Shown piece by piece: positions 18,583-26,942 of a DNA stretch of 64,000 bases. Both the position numbers and the translations under genes were made by a program. The DNA is from DSXH01 sp020724325. Lineage in GTDB: Bacteria > Bacteroidota > Ignavibacteria > Ignavibacteriales > Melioribacteraceae. The notes beneath the pieces were generated by a model. The model was given only the letters and a program-made list of their open reading frames with translations. It made no database searches and was not told the DNA's origin. Numbering within the stretch: the stretch's first letter is position 1; each line of letters starts with the position of its first letter. The stretch spans positions 10,764-74,763 of the forward strand of contig JBFLYW010000017.1 in NCBI GenBank assembly GCA_040756515.1, written 5' to 3'.

Positions 18583-19616
18583 AGAAAGATTTTAAGCAGA
18601 TATTAATAATTAAATGGGGCGCGCTGGGTGATCTTGTTGCTTCTACACCAGCCATGAAAGCTGTTCGCGATAATTATCCGGAAGCAAATATTATTCTCCT
18701 TACAAATCCGCTTATGAAGCAATTAATTCCGCCCGGATTCCTTGTAGACGAACATGTTATTGTGAATACAAATAGAAACAAGGTTGAAGACTCGGTTTTT
18801 AAACAACTTTTTCTTGCGTTAAAACTTAGACGAAAAAAATTTGACCTTGCAATTAATTTACGCTGGACTTCGGAACGCGCTGCTCTTTTTACTTACCTTT
18901 CTGGCGCGCGTGCAAGAGTAAGCAGCGGTCCCAAAAAAATGATGAATCTATATACTGTCAAGATAAATCATCCTACAGGACGATATCACGAAATTAACCG
19001 AAACCTTGATATCATTAGAGCATTAGGATTGACAGTTAATGATGATAATCCGATTACATATATCTCAGACGAGGATCAAAAATTTTCAGAAAATTTCTAT
19101 TCGCGTTACAATTTGAATAGAGAAACAACAATTACGATTCATCCCGGAGCCAGCAAATCTATTAGAGCTTGGCTTCCAGAAAGATTTGCTGAAATAGGAA
19201 ATCGGATAATTGAAAAATTTGGTATGAACATTATTGTTACCTGGGGCGATAAAGAATCTGATCTTGCCGACAAAATAGTGGAAGCAATTGGAAATGGTTC
19301 TATTAAAGCACCTGAAACAAATTCAATTGGTCAGTTAGCGGCACTTATACGAAATTCGAAATTATTCTTTTCCAATTGCACCGGCCCAATGAATATTGCT
19401 GTTGCAGTTAGAACACCTGTTGTTGCATTGCTCGGTTCATCCGATCCTTCTGACTGGGGCGCTTATGGAAGTGAGCATATAAATATTAAGTCGCCACTTA
19501 TACTTGAACATTATTCGGAACAGGATGAAAGAAAAGCAATGGAATCAATTTCTATTGAATTGGTTTGGGAGATAATTTCAAAAAAAATAGCTGAATTAAA
19601 TTCTGCTAATAAATAA
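18576..19616 (+). CDS. Family 9 glycosyltransferase (heptosyltransferase-like)
   Basis: A second GT9 enzyme, 346 residues, starting ILIIKWGALGDLVASTPAMKAV after a short lead. The nucleotide-sugar motif is TIHPGASKSIRAWLPERF, and the C-terminal motif is FFSNCTGPMNIAVAVRTPVVAL. It differs from its upstream neighbour enough to suggest a different acceptor. It overlaps that neighbour by 7 bases and precedes a transporter by 36 bases. Confidence 0.88.
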   Translation: MVKKDFKQILIIKWGALGDLVASTPAMKAVRDNYPEANIILLTNPLMKQLIPPGFLVDEHVIVNTNRNKVEDSVFKQLFLALKLRRKKFDLAINLRWTSERAALFTYLSGARARVSSGPKKMMNLYTVKINHPTGRYHEINRNLDIIRALGLTVNDDNPITYISDEDQKFSENFYSRYNLNRETTITIHPGASKSIRAWLPERFAEIGNRIIEKFGMNIIVTWGDKESDLADKIVEAIGNGSIKAPETNSIGQLAALIRNSKLFFSNCTGPMNIAVAVRTPVVALLGSSDPSDWGAYGSEHINIKSPLILEHYSEQDERKAMESISIELVWEIISKKIAELNSANK

Positions 19617-19652
19617 TGAAAAAAATAATAAATCTGTTTGTGGAAAATTATA

Positions 19653-20543
19653 ATGCCGTTAGTAGGTGAATTTTTTGCTCTTTTAACAGCAGTTCTTTGG
19701 TCGGCTACTTCAATTGTTTTTACAGAAGCATCCGTTAGAGTTGGTTCTCTCTTTGTAAATATTACCAGACTAATTTTTGCGGGTTGTTACCTGATTGTTA
19801 CAATTGTGGTTTTTCAGATTGATTTGAATTTAACTTCAACTCAAATTTATAATTTAGTGTTGAGCGGAGTTGCCGGTTTAGTTATTGGTGACACATTTCT
19901 ATTTATGTCGTTTCAACACATTGGCGCAAGATTAAGTATGCTTATTATGGCTCTCGTTCCGGGGATGTCTGCACTTCTCGCATTTTTCTTTTTGAATGAA
20001 ATTATTTCATTTATCGGAATTGTTGGAATGGTTGTTACTTTATCTGGAATCGGGATGGTTGTGCTTCAAAGGAAAGAATCTTCTTCTCATCATCAGCATA
20101 TAGAATACAAAGGAATTTTTTATGCAGTTATTGGCGCATTAGGACAGGCAGTTGGATTAATCTTTGCAAAGTTTGCTTTTAATGAGGGACAAATTAATGG
20201 TTTTGCCGCTGCATTTGTGAGGATAGCTTCTTCCATAATTTTTCTTTATCCATTATTCTATCTTGCTAAGAGAATAAAAAATCCATTCAGAGTTTTTTCC
20301 AATAATCGAACTGCATTAATTTTTACATTAATTGGTTCGGTAATCGGACCATTTTTAGGAATTACTTTCAGCTTAATTTCCGTTGCTCATACAAAAGTTG
20401 GTATTGCTTCTACTTTAATGGCTACGGTTCCAATTATCATGCTGCCAATGGTTAGTTTTTATTACAAAGAGAAATTATCTTGGGTTTCTATTCTAGGAGC
20501 ATTCATTGCAGTTGGAGGAATTGCGATATTGTTTTTAAGATAG
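19653..20543 (+). CDS. EamA/DMT family transporter
   Basis: Predicted ten-helix inner membrane permease of the drug/metabolite transporter superfamily. Two EamA repeats cover about residues 5-140 and 160-295. The substrate cannot be read from the sequence; members export amino acids, sugars or other metabolites. I take ATG 19653 (296 residues, MPLVGEFFALL). An in-frame TTG at 19638 would add five residues (MWKII). A GGA box lies about 8 bases before the ATG. Confidence 0.85.
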   Translation: MPLVGEFFALLTAVLWSATSIVFTEASVRVGSLFVNITRLIFAGCYLIVTIVVFQIDLNLTSTQIYNLVLSGVAGLVIGDTFLFMSFQHIGARLSMLIMALVPGMSALLAFFFLNEIISFIGIVGMVVTLSGIGMVVLQRKESSSHHQHIEYKGIFYAVIGALGQAVGLIFAKFAFNEGQINGFAAAFVRIASSIIFLYPLFYLAKRIKNPFRVFSNNRTALIFTLIGSVIGPFLGITFSLISVAHTKVGIASTLMATVPIIMLPMVSFYYKEKLSWVSILGAFIAVGGIAILFLR

Positions 20544-20561
20544 GAAATCACCTATCTTAAA
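20534..20561. terminator. Hairpin terminator after the EamA gene
   Basis: A perfect 11-bp stem TTTAAGATAGG/CCTATCTTAAA with loop AAATCA overlaps the stop codon of the transporter gene. The T-tail is weak on the + strand (ATTACTT). It could also serve converging minus-strand transcription from the decayed macrodomain gene. Confidence 0.55.
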
Positions 20562-20643
20562 TTACTTCATTAGTCTACTGATAATAACAAGTTACTTTTT
20601 TATAAACCTCATAATCACTTTTGATGGAACAGAAAAAAATTAC

Positions 20644-21091
20644 TTAATCTATTGAATCATCTTTCATCAAAAATTCTTTCACTGTGCTACCTGCAATTTT
20701 AGCAGCACGTTCAATCGGGAAGAAATTAATTCCGGTACTTATTGCCGCAAATGCTAAAGTTTCTATTTTATATTCAACGGCAAGTTTCAATGGATTTGTG
20801 TAGCAGCTGGAAAGTAAATTATCTTAATTAAGATTTCCTCCACGCCAAACCAAGTCCAATAATATGTATTATAAACTTAGCCGGTAGATTATATCCTTTT
20901 GTAAATTTAGCTTCACCGGTAGAGTCGTCACAGAGAGTTCCGCATTCTTCTAAAAGTTTTGGTCCGGCAGCCCTATGAATTGCCCCATCAACTCCGCCTC
21001 CGCCAAGCAAGGTTGGGTTAGTCGTATTCATAGTTGCTTCTACTTTCAGTAAAAAGATGTCTCCAAGTTATAATTCTATCTATTCTTTCAT
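20644..21091 (-). pseudogene. Decayed macrodomain (O-acetyl-ADP-ribose deacetylase-like) gene
   Basis: The minus strand carries a recognisable macrodomain in pieces. The N-terminal part includes GDIFLLKVEA and NPTLLGGGGVDGAIHRAAGP. The C-terminal part, in another frame, reads DNLLSSCYTNPLKLAVEYK and FPIERAAKIA up to a TAA at 20644. Between them is a +1 frameshift near the GLGLAWR segment, and the frame holds TAG and TAA stops near the start and one TAA before DNLLSS. The total span of 448 bases is 149 codons plus one base, consistent with a single inserted base. The ancestral enzyme would bind ADP-ribose. Confidence 0.85.
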
Positions 21092-21144
21092 AATCAACCG
21101 GAGAAATGATGTTCAAATTTAAGGGAAAAAGCGTATGAATTGAC

Positions 21145-21184
21145 TTGACAAAATAACAAGGAAAAAGTAAGTTGTACCAACAAC
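21145..21184 (+). promoter_or_regulatory. Putative promoter with overlapping GntR-type operator
   Basis: TTGACA (21145-21150) lies 17 bases before TAAGTT (21168-21173). The second box overlaps a perfect inverted repeat GTTGT-N4-ACAAC (21171-21184). The operon that follows encodes a GntR/UTRA regulator, so autoregulation by repression is a reasonable guess. Promoter consensus in this phylum differs from the classical one, so the assignment is tentative. Confidence 0.4.
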
Positions 21185-21234
21185 CCATCAACTTATTGTA
21201 ATATTGTGATTTATTATGTAAGGAGGATTTCAAG

Positions 21235-22287
21235 ATGAACTTAAGAATTTTCGTAAGAAGAGTCCATTTCTTTTTATTCCTACTATTGTTTATTTCGATT
21301 ACAAATTTTGCTCAAAAATCATTTAAGATAGTTTCGCTTGCACCTAACTGGACAAATATTGTTGCTTCATTTGGTGCAACAGATCAACTTTATGGCGTAA
21401 CAAGATACTGCATTTTCCCCGATTCAATCCCGCTAATGGTAAAAGAAGGTAAACTAGAAGTAGTTGCCGGATTTTCTGATGTATACTATCCGCGTATAAG
21501 AGAAATTAAACCGGATTTAATTTTAACATGCACGGGAATTCAAGAAAAAGTCCGTGATAAATTTTTGTCGGAAGGATACAAAGTTCTTCATATGGAAGAG
21601 ACAAGTTTGGAAGAGGTTTATTCGATGATACAAGAATTGGGAATTGCTATCAATAAAGAAGAGACCGCAAAGAAACTTGTCAGTGATATTAAATGCAATC
21701 TCAAACAAGTAGCTGACAAATATCAAAACTATCCGAAAGTTACAGTCTATTACGAGATCAACTATTATTACAAATGTGTGCCCGGAAAAGATTCTTATAT
21801 AACAGAGTTAATTACAATGGTTGGCGGCGACCCTATTTTTTCGGATCGGCTGGGTATCGCTCCATCTGTAACCTGGGAAGAGGTTGTTAAAGCGAATCCG
21901 GATGTAATTCTTATTCCAATTTGGGATAATGCCGGAGGACCCTACTTTGAAGGAGACAAAGTAGGTTGGGGTACAACTACTCCTTATGAAATTGCTCATC
22001 GTGAAGGAGCTTCTAATTTAAATGCCGTAAAAACCGGAAAGGTTAGATACATTAATTCTGCAAAGACGAAACAAGCTGGTCCGCAAATTCCAACTGCGGC
22101 AGATCTGTTCGGAAAAACTATTCACGCGGAAGGTGATATGAATTTACTAAAGCTTGAAAAAGTACCTGAAAAAATGGACGATGTTACTTTTTCCAGTATT
22201 CTTTATTTCTTACCGATCTACTCTTATATGGCTCAAAATATTTTATGGAACAAAAAAAGATCGGAGATGAATTATGGAAATAGATAG
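21235..22287 (+). CDS. BtuF-like periplasmic binding protein (class III)
   Basis: Secreted ligand-binding protein of 350 residues with a signal peptide (about 1-27, ending NFAQ) and a Peripla_BP_2 fold. KIVSLAPNWTNIVASFGA and YGVTRYCIFPDS resemble cobalamin-binding BtuF proteins more than siderophore binders, and EIKPDLILT ends the first lobe. It should present a ligand to an ABC permease, yet no FecCD-type permease is adjacent. The nearest in the window is at 59957-60967. A GGAGG box precedes ATG 21235. The gene overlaps the GntR gene by 14 bases, so the two are in one operon. Confidence 0.8.
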   Translation: MNLRIFVRRVHFFLFLLLFISITNFAQKSFKIVSLAPNWTNIVASFGATDQLYGVTRYCIFPDSIPLMVKEGKLEVVAGFSDVYYPRIREIKPDLILTCTGIQEKVRDKFLSEGYKVLHMEETSLEEVYSMIQELGIAINKEETAKKLVSDIKCNLKQVADKYQNYPKVTVYYEINYYYKCVPGKDSYITELITMVGGDPIFSDRLGIAPSVTWEEVVKANPDVILIPIWDNAGGPYFEGDKVGWGTTTPYEIAHREGASNLNAVKTGKVRYINSAKTKQAGPQIPTAADLFGKTIHAEGDMNLLKLEKVPEKMDDVTFSSILYFLPIYSYMAQNILWNKKRSEMNYGNR

Positions 22288-23038
22288 GAAAAGTGCTTTG
22301 CCCCTTTATTATCAATTAAAAGAGATAATTAAAGAAGAAATTGATATTGGGAGATATAAACCGGATGCACGGATTCCATCTGAAAATGAATTAGCTGAAA
22401 TGTTAAAAATCAGTAGAAATACTGCTAAGCAGGCAATTGCAGATCTTGTTGCCGAAGGGATGCTCTATCGAGTTCAAGGGAAAGGGACTTTTGTTGCAGA
22501 GAAGAAAGTTTTCAAAGGGCTTACCGATGCATATAGTTTTTCAGCTGAATTTAAATCTAACGGGATGAATTTTACTACTAAAGTAATTGTTGCAGAAGAA
22601 ATTTTTGAATCTAAGACCGCGCTTGAATACCTGAAGTTGAAAGAGAGTACGGAATTGTACCGAATACAAAGGTTAAGATTGATGAACGATATTCCTGTTG
22701 CACTACAAACGTCATATATTCCAAAATTCTTCTGCCCAGATTTATTGAAGCATGATCTATCGAACAATTCCTTATTTGATATTCTAAAAGAACATTATCA
22801 TCTCAAATTCAGTTATTTCACTGAAAACCTTACATGTGTTAAAGCTGATCAGTACTCAGCAGATCTTTTGAAAGTAAAAAAAGGATCTCCGCTTTTTTTA
22901 GTTACACGAAAAACTTTTACTAAGAATGATGAGATAATAGAAGTAGCTCGATCTTTCATGCCTGGAGATCGATGCGAATTTTCATTTGTTCGAGGCGAAC
23001 AACTGAGTATTGAGTTAAACCATATTTCTGTTGGGTAA
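22274..23038 (+). CDS. GntR family regulator with UTRA ligand domain
   Basis: Transcription factor of 254 residues. The N-terminal winged helix (about 1-75) contains PLYYQLKEIIKEEI and the recognition region PSENELAEMLKISRNTAKQA, then GKGTFVAEK. The C-terminal UTRA domain (about 90-245) binds a small effector in the HutC subfamily. It lies between a BtuF-like gene and an ECF transporter gene, so its effector is probably the transported ligand or a derivative. A candidate operator is the inverted repeat at 21171-21184. Confidence 0.92.
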   Translation: MEIDRKSALPLYYQLKEIIKEEIDIGRYKPDARIPSENELAEMLKISRNTAKQAIADLVAEGMLYRVQGKGTFVAEKKVFKGLTDAYSFSAEFKSNGMNFTTKVIVAEEIFESKTALEYLKLKESTELYRIQRLRLMNDIPVALQTSYIPKFFCPDLLKHDLSNNSLFDILKEHYHLKFSYFTENLTCVKADQYSADLLKVKKGSPLFLVTRKTFTKNDEIIEVARSFMPGDRCEFSFVRGEQLSIELNHISVG

Positions 23039-23040
23039 AC

Positions 23041-23568
23041 ATGTCTACTGTACCAATACCAAAGGAAGAAATTAATATTAATGATCATAGAGTATATTGG
23101 TCATCAAAAAGGATAGCACGAACAGCGATCTTTATTGCTATGTGCGCTGTGGGTTCAATGATTAAAGTACCAAGCCCAACAGGAACCGTAGCTCTCGATG
23201 CGGCTTTCGCTTTTTTCTCTGCCATTGCTTTCGGGTGGAAAGAAGGCGCAATAGTTGCCGCTCTAGGGCATATGCTTACTGCTTTAACAACCGGATTTCC
23301 TTTAGGCTTGCCAATGCACATTTTTATTGCCCTTCAAATGTCTGTATGGGTCTCAATTTTCGATGTTGCTTCAAGAAGAATTCATCTATGGGTTGGTATT
23401 GTTATTGCTGTTCTATTAAATGGTCCTGTCTCTTCTCTGCTTGTAATTCCAATTGGCGGAGTAGGATTATTTGCTGCTCTTGTTGTTCCTCTTACAATCG
23501 GCGGAATAATAAATGTTTTTATTGCATCTACTGCTTACTTAATTATTCAGAAAAGTAAATTAGTATGA
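23041..23568 (+). CDS. ECF transporter substrate-binding (S) component, CblT-like
   Basis: A membrane protein of 175 residues with about six helices, starting 2 bases after the GntR stop. The PSPTGTVALD motif (residues 44-53) and GHMLTALTTGFPLGLPMH (76-93) resemble the alpha-ribazole transporter family CblT as I remember it, which works with shared or dedicated EcfA and EcfT proteins. An ATPase and a T component follow in the same operon, so this is a complete dedicated ECF importer. Substrate assignment needs experimental or phylogenetic support. Confidence 0.75.
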   Translation: MSTVPIPKEEININDHRVYWSSKRIARTAIFIAMCAVGSMIKVPSPTGTVALDAAFAFFSAIAFGWKEGAIVAALGHMLTALTTGFPLGLPMHIFIALQMSVWVSIFDVASRRIHLWVGIVIAVLLNGPVSSLLVIPIGGVGLFAALVVPLTIGGIINVFIASTAYLIIQKSKLV

Positions 23569-23571
23569 ACT

Positions 23572-24387
23572 ATGCTGTCAGAATTATTTTTAAAAAAATA
23601 TAAACTATTAAAAGATTCGGATGACCGAAATGCTTTTCCTGTTAAAACGGTGCGTGACCTTTTGGTCACTAAATTAACTGATGATCTTTGGATTGTTGTT
23701 AGCTCGGATTCTGATGGGGGAATTGGACCAAAAAAAAATGATACCGTTTTTTCGCCTCCTTATGATTTGGGAAGGTTAGGTGCAAGAGTGCCTTTAATGG
23801 AAATGATTGCCTCGGGCTCTATTCCGATAATGGTAGTCGACGTCCTTGCTGTTGAAATGGAGCCGACCGGGAAAGAGATTATTAAAGGCGTGAAGGACGA
23901 AGCCGAAGAAGCTGGAATGAATAGCAATGCTGTTGTAACCGGAAGCACCGAGGATAATGTTGAAACTGTGCAGACAGGAATGGGCGTTGTAATTATTGGC
24001 TTGGTTGAAAAAAATGATTTTAGACCCGGTAAAAGTGCTAAAGGGGATATTGTCGTTTCAATTGGTATACCGAAATCTGCCCCCGAGTACAAGGTTGTTT
24101 ATAACGATCCTGTAATTGCAAATACAAAAACGGTTCGTCAATTAAATCAGCTTTCATTTGTTCACGATATTCTTCCTGTGGGTTCCAAAGGAATTAAACA
24201 CGAATTTTATGAAATTGGGAAAAGTGCCGGACTGCGGCCTTACTATTTTGATGTAGTCGAAATTGATGTTACAAAATCAGGCGGACCTTCTACGTGCTGC
24301 TTAGTCTCGCTAAATAAAAAAGATTTGAAAAACTTGGCCAGTAAAATTGATAAACCGATTACTATAATTGGAGAATTAAGAGGATAA
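23572..24387 (+). CDS. PurM/AIR-synthase-like kinase, CblS (alpha-ribazole kinase)-like
   Basis: A 271-residue protein of the PurM/ThiL/SelD-type superfamily. Motifs include VVSSDSDGGIGPKKNDT (ATP and metal-binding aspartates) and PYDLGRLGARVPLMEM, then a Gly/Thr-rich GSTEDNV loop. PurM-like members phosphorylate or activate small molecules with ATP. Position directly after a CblT-like S component suggests alpha-ribazole kinase, because cblS and cblT are functionally paired in Gram-positive bacteria. The kinase assignment is inference; other nucleoside substrates are possible. Confidence 0.65.
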   Translation: MLSELFLKKYKLLKDSDDRNAFPVKTVRDLLVTKLTDDLWIVVSSDSDGGIGPKKNDTVFSPPYDLGRLGARVPLMEMIASGSIPIMVVDVLAVEMEPTGKEIIKGVKDEAEEAGMNSNAVVTGSTEDNVETVQTGMGVVIIGLVEKNDFRPGKSAKGDIVVSIGIPKSAPEYKVVYNDPVIANTKTVRQLNQLSFVHDILPVGSKGIKHEFYEIGKSAGLRPYYFDVVEIDVTKSGGPSTCCLVSLNKKDLKNLASKIDKPITIIGELRG

Positions 24388-24388
24388 T

Positions 24389-26143
24389 TTGATTAATCAA
24401 GTATTAGAAAGAGGCTCTGTATTTGTTGATCTGGAAAAGTATAAATATCCGGATAATGGAAATGAAACATTGAAGGGGCTCAATTTAAAAATAAATAAAG
24501 GTGAGATGGTTGGTATGATGGGAAGAACCGGTTCCGGAAAAACATCTACACTAATGCTTCTTAACGGCTTGATACCTCATTTCTTCGAAGGCGATTTTAA
24601 AGGCTCTGTAATTGTTAATACAATGAATACAGAGCGTTACAGAGTTCAAACATTAGCAAGATTTATCGGTTTAGTGATGCAGGATCCTGAAACACAAATT
24701 TTCGGAATAACTGTTGAGAAAGACGTTGCTTTCGGGCCATCTAATTTAAATTACAGTAAAGAAAAAATTGCCGAAATAGTTAAAAAATCTCTTGCAGCAG
24801 TAGGATTGCAAGGCTTCGAAAAAAGAGTTACAACAGAATTATCCGGCGGTGAAAAGCAGCGTCTTGCAATCGCGGGTATTCTTGCAATGGAACCGGAAAT
24901 AATGGTTCTTGATGAACCAACTTCGGAACTTGACCCGAAGGGAAGAATTGAAATTTATAAACTCCTTGCAGAGATAAGACGAAAAGAAAATATTACAATT
25001 TTAATTTCGGGGCACGATTCTGAAGAGATGCTCAATTTTGTTGATAGAATTATCGTCCTTGACAACGGTAAAATTGGATGGGAAGGAAAACCGGAAGAAC
25101 TATTAAAAGATGTAATCCTCACCGAAAAATTCGGCATTAAACCGATCGAAACTGCTGAAATTTCTATGGCACTATATCAAAAAAATATTTTCGATAAAGA
25201 AAATATCTTTTTGAGCAGCGACGAGTTAATTGAGCATGTTAAGTTGTATTTCAGAACACATGATAAAAAAAAAATTGGGCAGAAATCCGAGTCATTTCCA
25301 AAACAGAAAAAAACAGTTATAGAAGTTAACGCTTTATCTTATGGATATAGAAGCGGAGAAACTGTACTTAATAATATTAATCTCAGATTCTACAAAGGAG
25401 AATTTGTTGCACTTATAGGAAAAAACGGTGCCGGTAAAACTACTTTTTCAAAACATATTAATGGTCTGCTTAGACCAACTTCCGGACAAATATTAATAAA
25501 TGGGAGAGACATCAAAACTGTAAGCACTTCAGAGTTAAGTAGAGAAGTCGGCTATGTATTTCAAAATCCCGATCACCAAATATTTTCTTCCTCGGTTAGA
25601 GAAGAAATTGAATACGGCTTAAAGAATATGAACTTAACACGCAAGGAGATAAATAATCGAATTTCCAAAGTGCTTGAGTTTGTTGGATTGAAAAATTTTG
25701 AGAACAGGCACCCTTTCAATCTTGGAAAGGGTGAGCGCCAAAAATTAGCTGTGGCTTCTATACTTGCGATGGAACCTTCTATTTTGGTAATTGATGAGCC
25801 AACTACGGGTCAAGATTGGGATGGAACAAAAAGAATGATGACTATGATGGAAGAGATTCATAAAAAAGGTCACACTATAATAGCCATTACGCATAATTTA
25901 AGGTTAGCAGTTGAATATACCGACCGGATAATCGTTTTCTCGAGTGGCAAGGTTGTGCTGGATGGAACTCCTCAAGAAGTTTTTGCTCATAGAGAAATTC
26001 TTGAATCTGCTTCGGTTACTCTGCCCGATTCTGTCTTACTCGGAGAGGCATTAAACAAAATCGGTTTTGATGGTAGCCCCCTAACCGTTGAAAATATTAA
26101 AAATGAATTGATAAAAAAACTGAGTGATGTAAATGCTAATTGA
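24389..26143 (+). CDS. Energy-coupling factor ATPase with two fused ABC domains
   Basis: A tandem EcfA of 584 residues. The first domain (about 10-250) has Walker A GRTGSGKTS, signature LSGGEKQR and Walker B MVLDEPTSELD. The second (about 310-540) has Walker A GKNGAGKTT, Walker B LVIDEPTTGQDWD and a divergent signature NLGKGERQ in place of LSGGQ. The start is TTG 24389 with an AGAGGA box. In most Gram-positive systems EcfA1 and EcfA2 are separate. The gene overlaps ecfT by 11 bases, so it powers the adjacent S and T components. Confidence 0.9.
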   Translation: MINQVLERGSVFVDLEKYKYPDNGNETLKGLNLKINKGEMVGMMGRTGSGKTSTLMLLNGLIPHFFEGDFKGSVIVNTMNTERYRVQTLARFIGLVMQDPETQIFGITVEKDVAFGPSNLNYSKEKIAEIVKKSLAAVGLQGFEKRVTTELSGGEKQRLAIAGILAMEPEIMVLDEPTSELDPKGRIEIYKLLAEIRRKENITILISGHDSEEMLNFVDRIIVLDNGKIGWEGKPEELLKDVILTEKFGIKPIETAEISMALYQKNIFDKENIFLSSDELIEHVKLYFRTHDKKKIGQKSESFPKQKKTVIEVNALSYGYRSGETVLNNINLRFYKGEFVALIGKNGAGKTTFSKHINGLLRPTSGQILINGRDIKTVSTSELSREVGYVFQNPDHQIFSSSVREEIEYGLKNMNLTRKEINNRISKVLEFVGLKNFENRHPFNLGKGERQKLAVASILAMEPSILVIDEPTTGQDWDGTKRMMTMMEEIHKKGHTIIAITHNLRLAVEYTDRIIVFSSGKVVLDGTPQEVFAHREILESASVTLPDSVLLGEALNKIGFDGSPLTVENIKNELIKKLSDVNAN

Positions 26144-26942
26144 TTATTACCCTTCAAATAGTTTTGTCCATGCCCTTGATGTTCGTACCAAGGCTTTAGG
26201 GTTTCTGATGGTTACAATCACTGCGTTTGTTTTTCTATCTCCCATTATAAATTTTGTTCTTGCTCTTGTATTATTCTTTATACTGCTTGCTATTAAAACT
26301 CCATTATCAAGAGTAAAGCAAATATTGAAGCCCCTTATACCTATCTTCATCATCATGTTACTAATTACGGGTTTTACTTATCCCGCAGAAAAGTTTCAAT
26401 TAAATGTCAATAGACAGGTTTTATTCTACTTATTGCCTGGCGAATCACTTCCTTTTTCGAGCGGGGGATTTTTCTACGGTTTAACTCTTACACTTCGAAT
26501 ATTAATAATGGCGCTTGCTTCAACAGTTGTTACTTACAGCACGCCAATAGAAGCTATTATTCAGTTAATGCAGAAATTGAGAATGCCTTATCAATTAGCT
26601 TTTGTGATTGCTACGAGCATAAGATTTATACCTACTATGCGAAAAAAATCGGAGATGATTCAAGAAGCTCAGAGAGCACGCGGTGCAGAATTCGGAAATA
26701 AAGGTTTAATCGGTAATATTAAATCTTACATTCCCGTTCTTATACCAATGATTGTTGATTCGTTACGTATGTCTGAAAACCTGGCGATAGCAATGCTTGA
26801 CCGCGGATTCGGAGCAATGAAAAGCGTTACTAATCTTCACGAAATACGGATGGAAAAACGCGATTATGCAATCTGTCTGATCGAATTATCAATTCTTGCC
26901 GCCGCATTTTGGGCAAATTCAGAAAATATTGGAGTCTTATAA
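26133..26942 (+). CDS. Energy-coupling factor transmembrane protein EcfT
   Basis: Scaffold membrane protein of 269 residues with about five helices, linking the S component to the ATPases. The two coupling helices carry the expected Ala-Arg-Gly type motifs: QRARGAEF and MLDRGFGAM. It overlaps the double ATPase upstream by 11 bases and the next start codon by one base (TAATG), so all four ECF-related genes are one transcription unit with the downstream hydrolase. Confidence 0.9.
   Translation: MLIDYYPSNSFVHALDVRTKALGFLMVTITAFVFLSPIINFVLALVLFFILLAIKTPLSRVKQILKPLIPIFIIMLLITGFTYPAEKFQLNVNRQVLFYLLPGESLPFSSGGFFYGLTLTLRILIMALASTVVTYSTPIEAIIQLMQKLRMPYQLAFVIATSIRFIPTMRKKSEMIQEAQRARGAEFGNKGLIGNIKSYIPVLIPMIVDSLRMSENLAIAMLDRGFGAMKSVTNLHEIRMEKRDYAICLIELSILAAAFWANSENIGVL

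Noticed and set aside
21092..21234. B12 riboswitch upstream of the BtuF-like operon (also looked upstream of 28065, 29756 and 31707)
   Set aside because: No B12-box or matching stem pattern was seen in any of these leaders.
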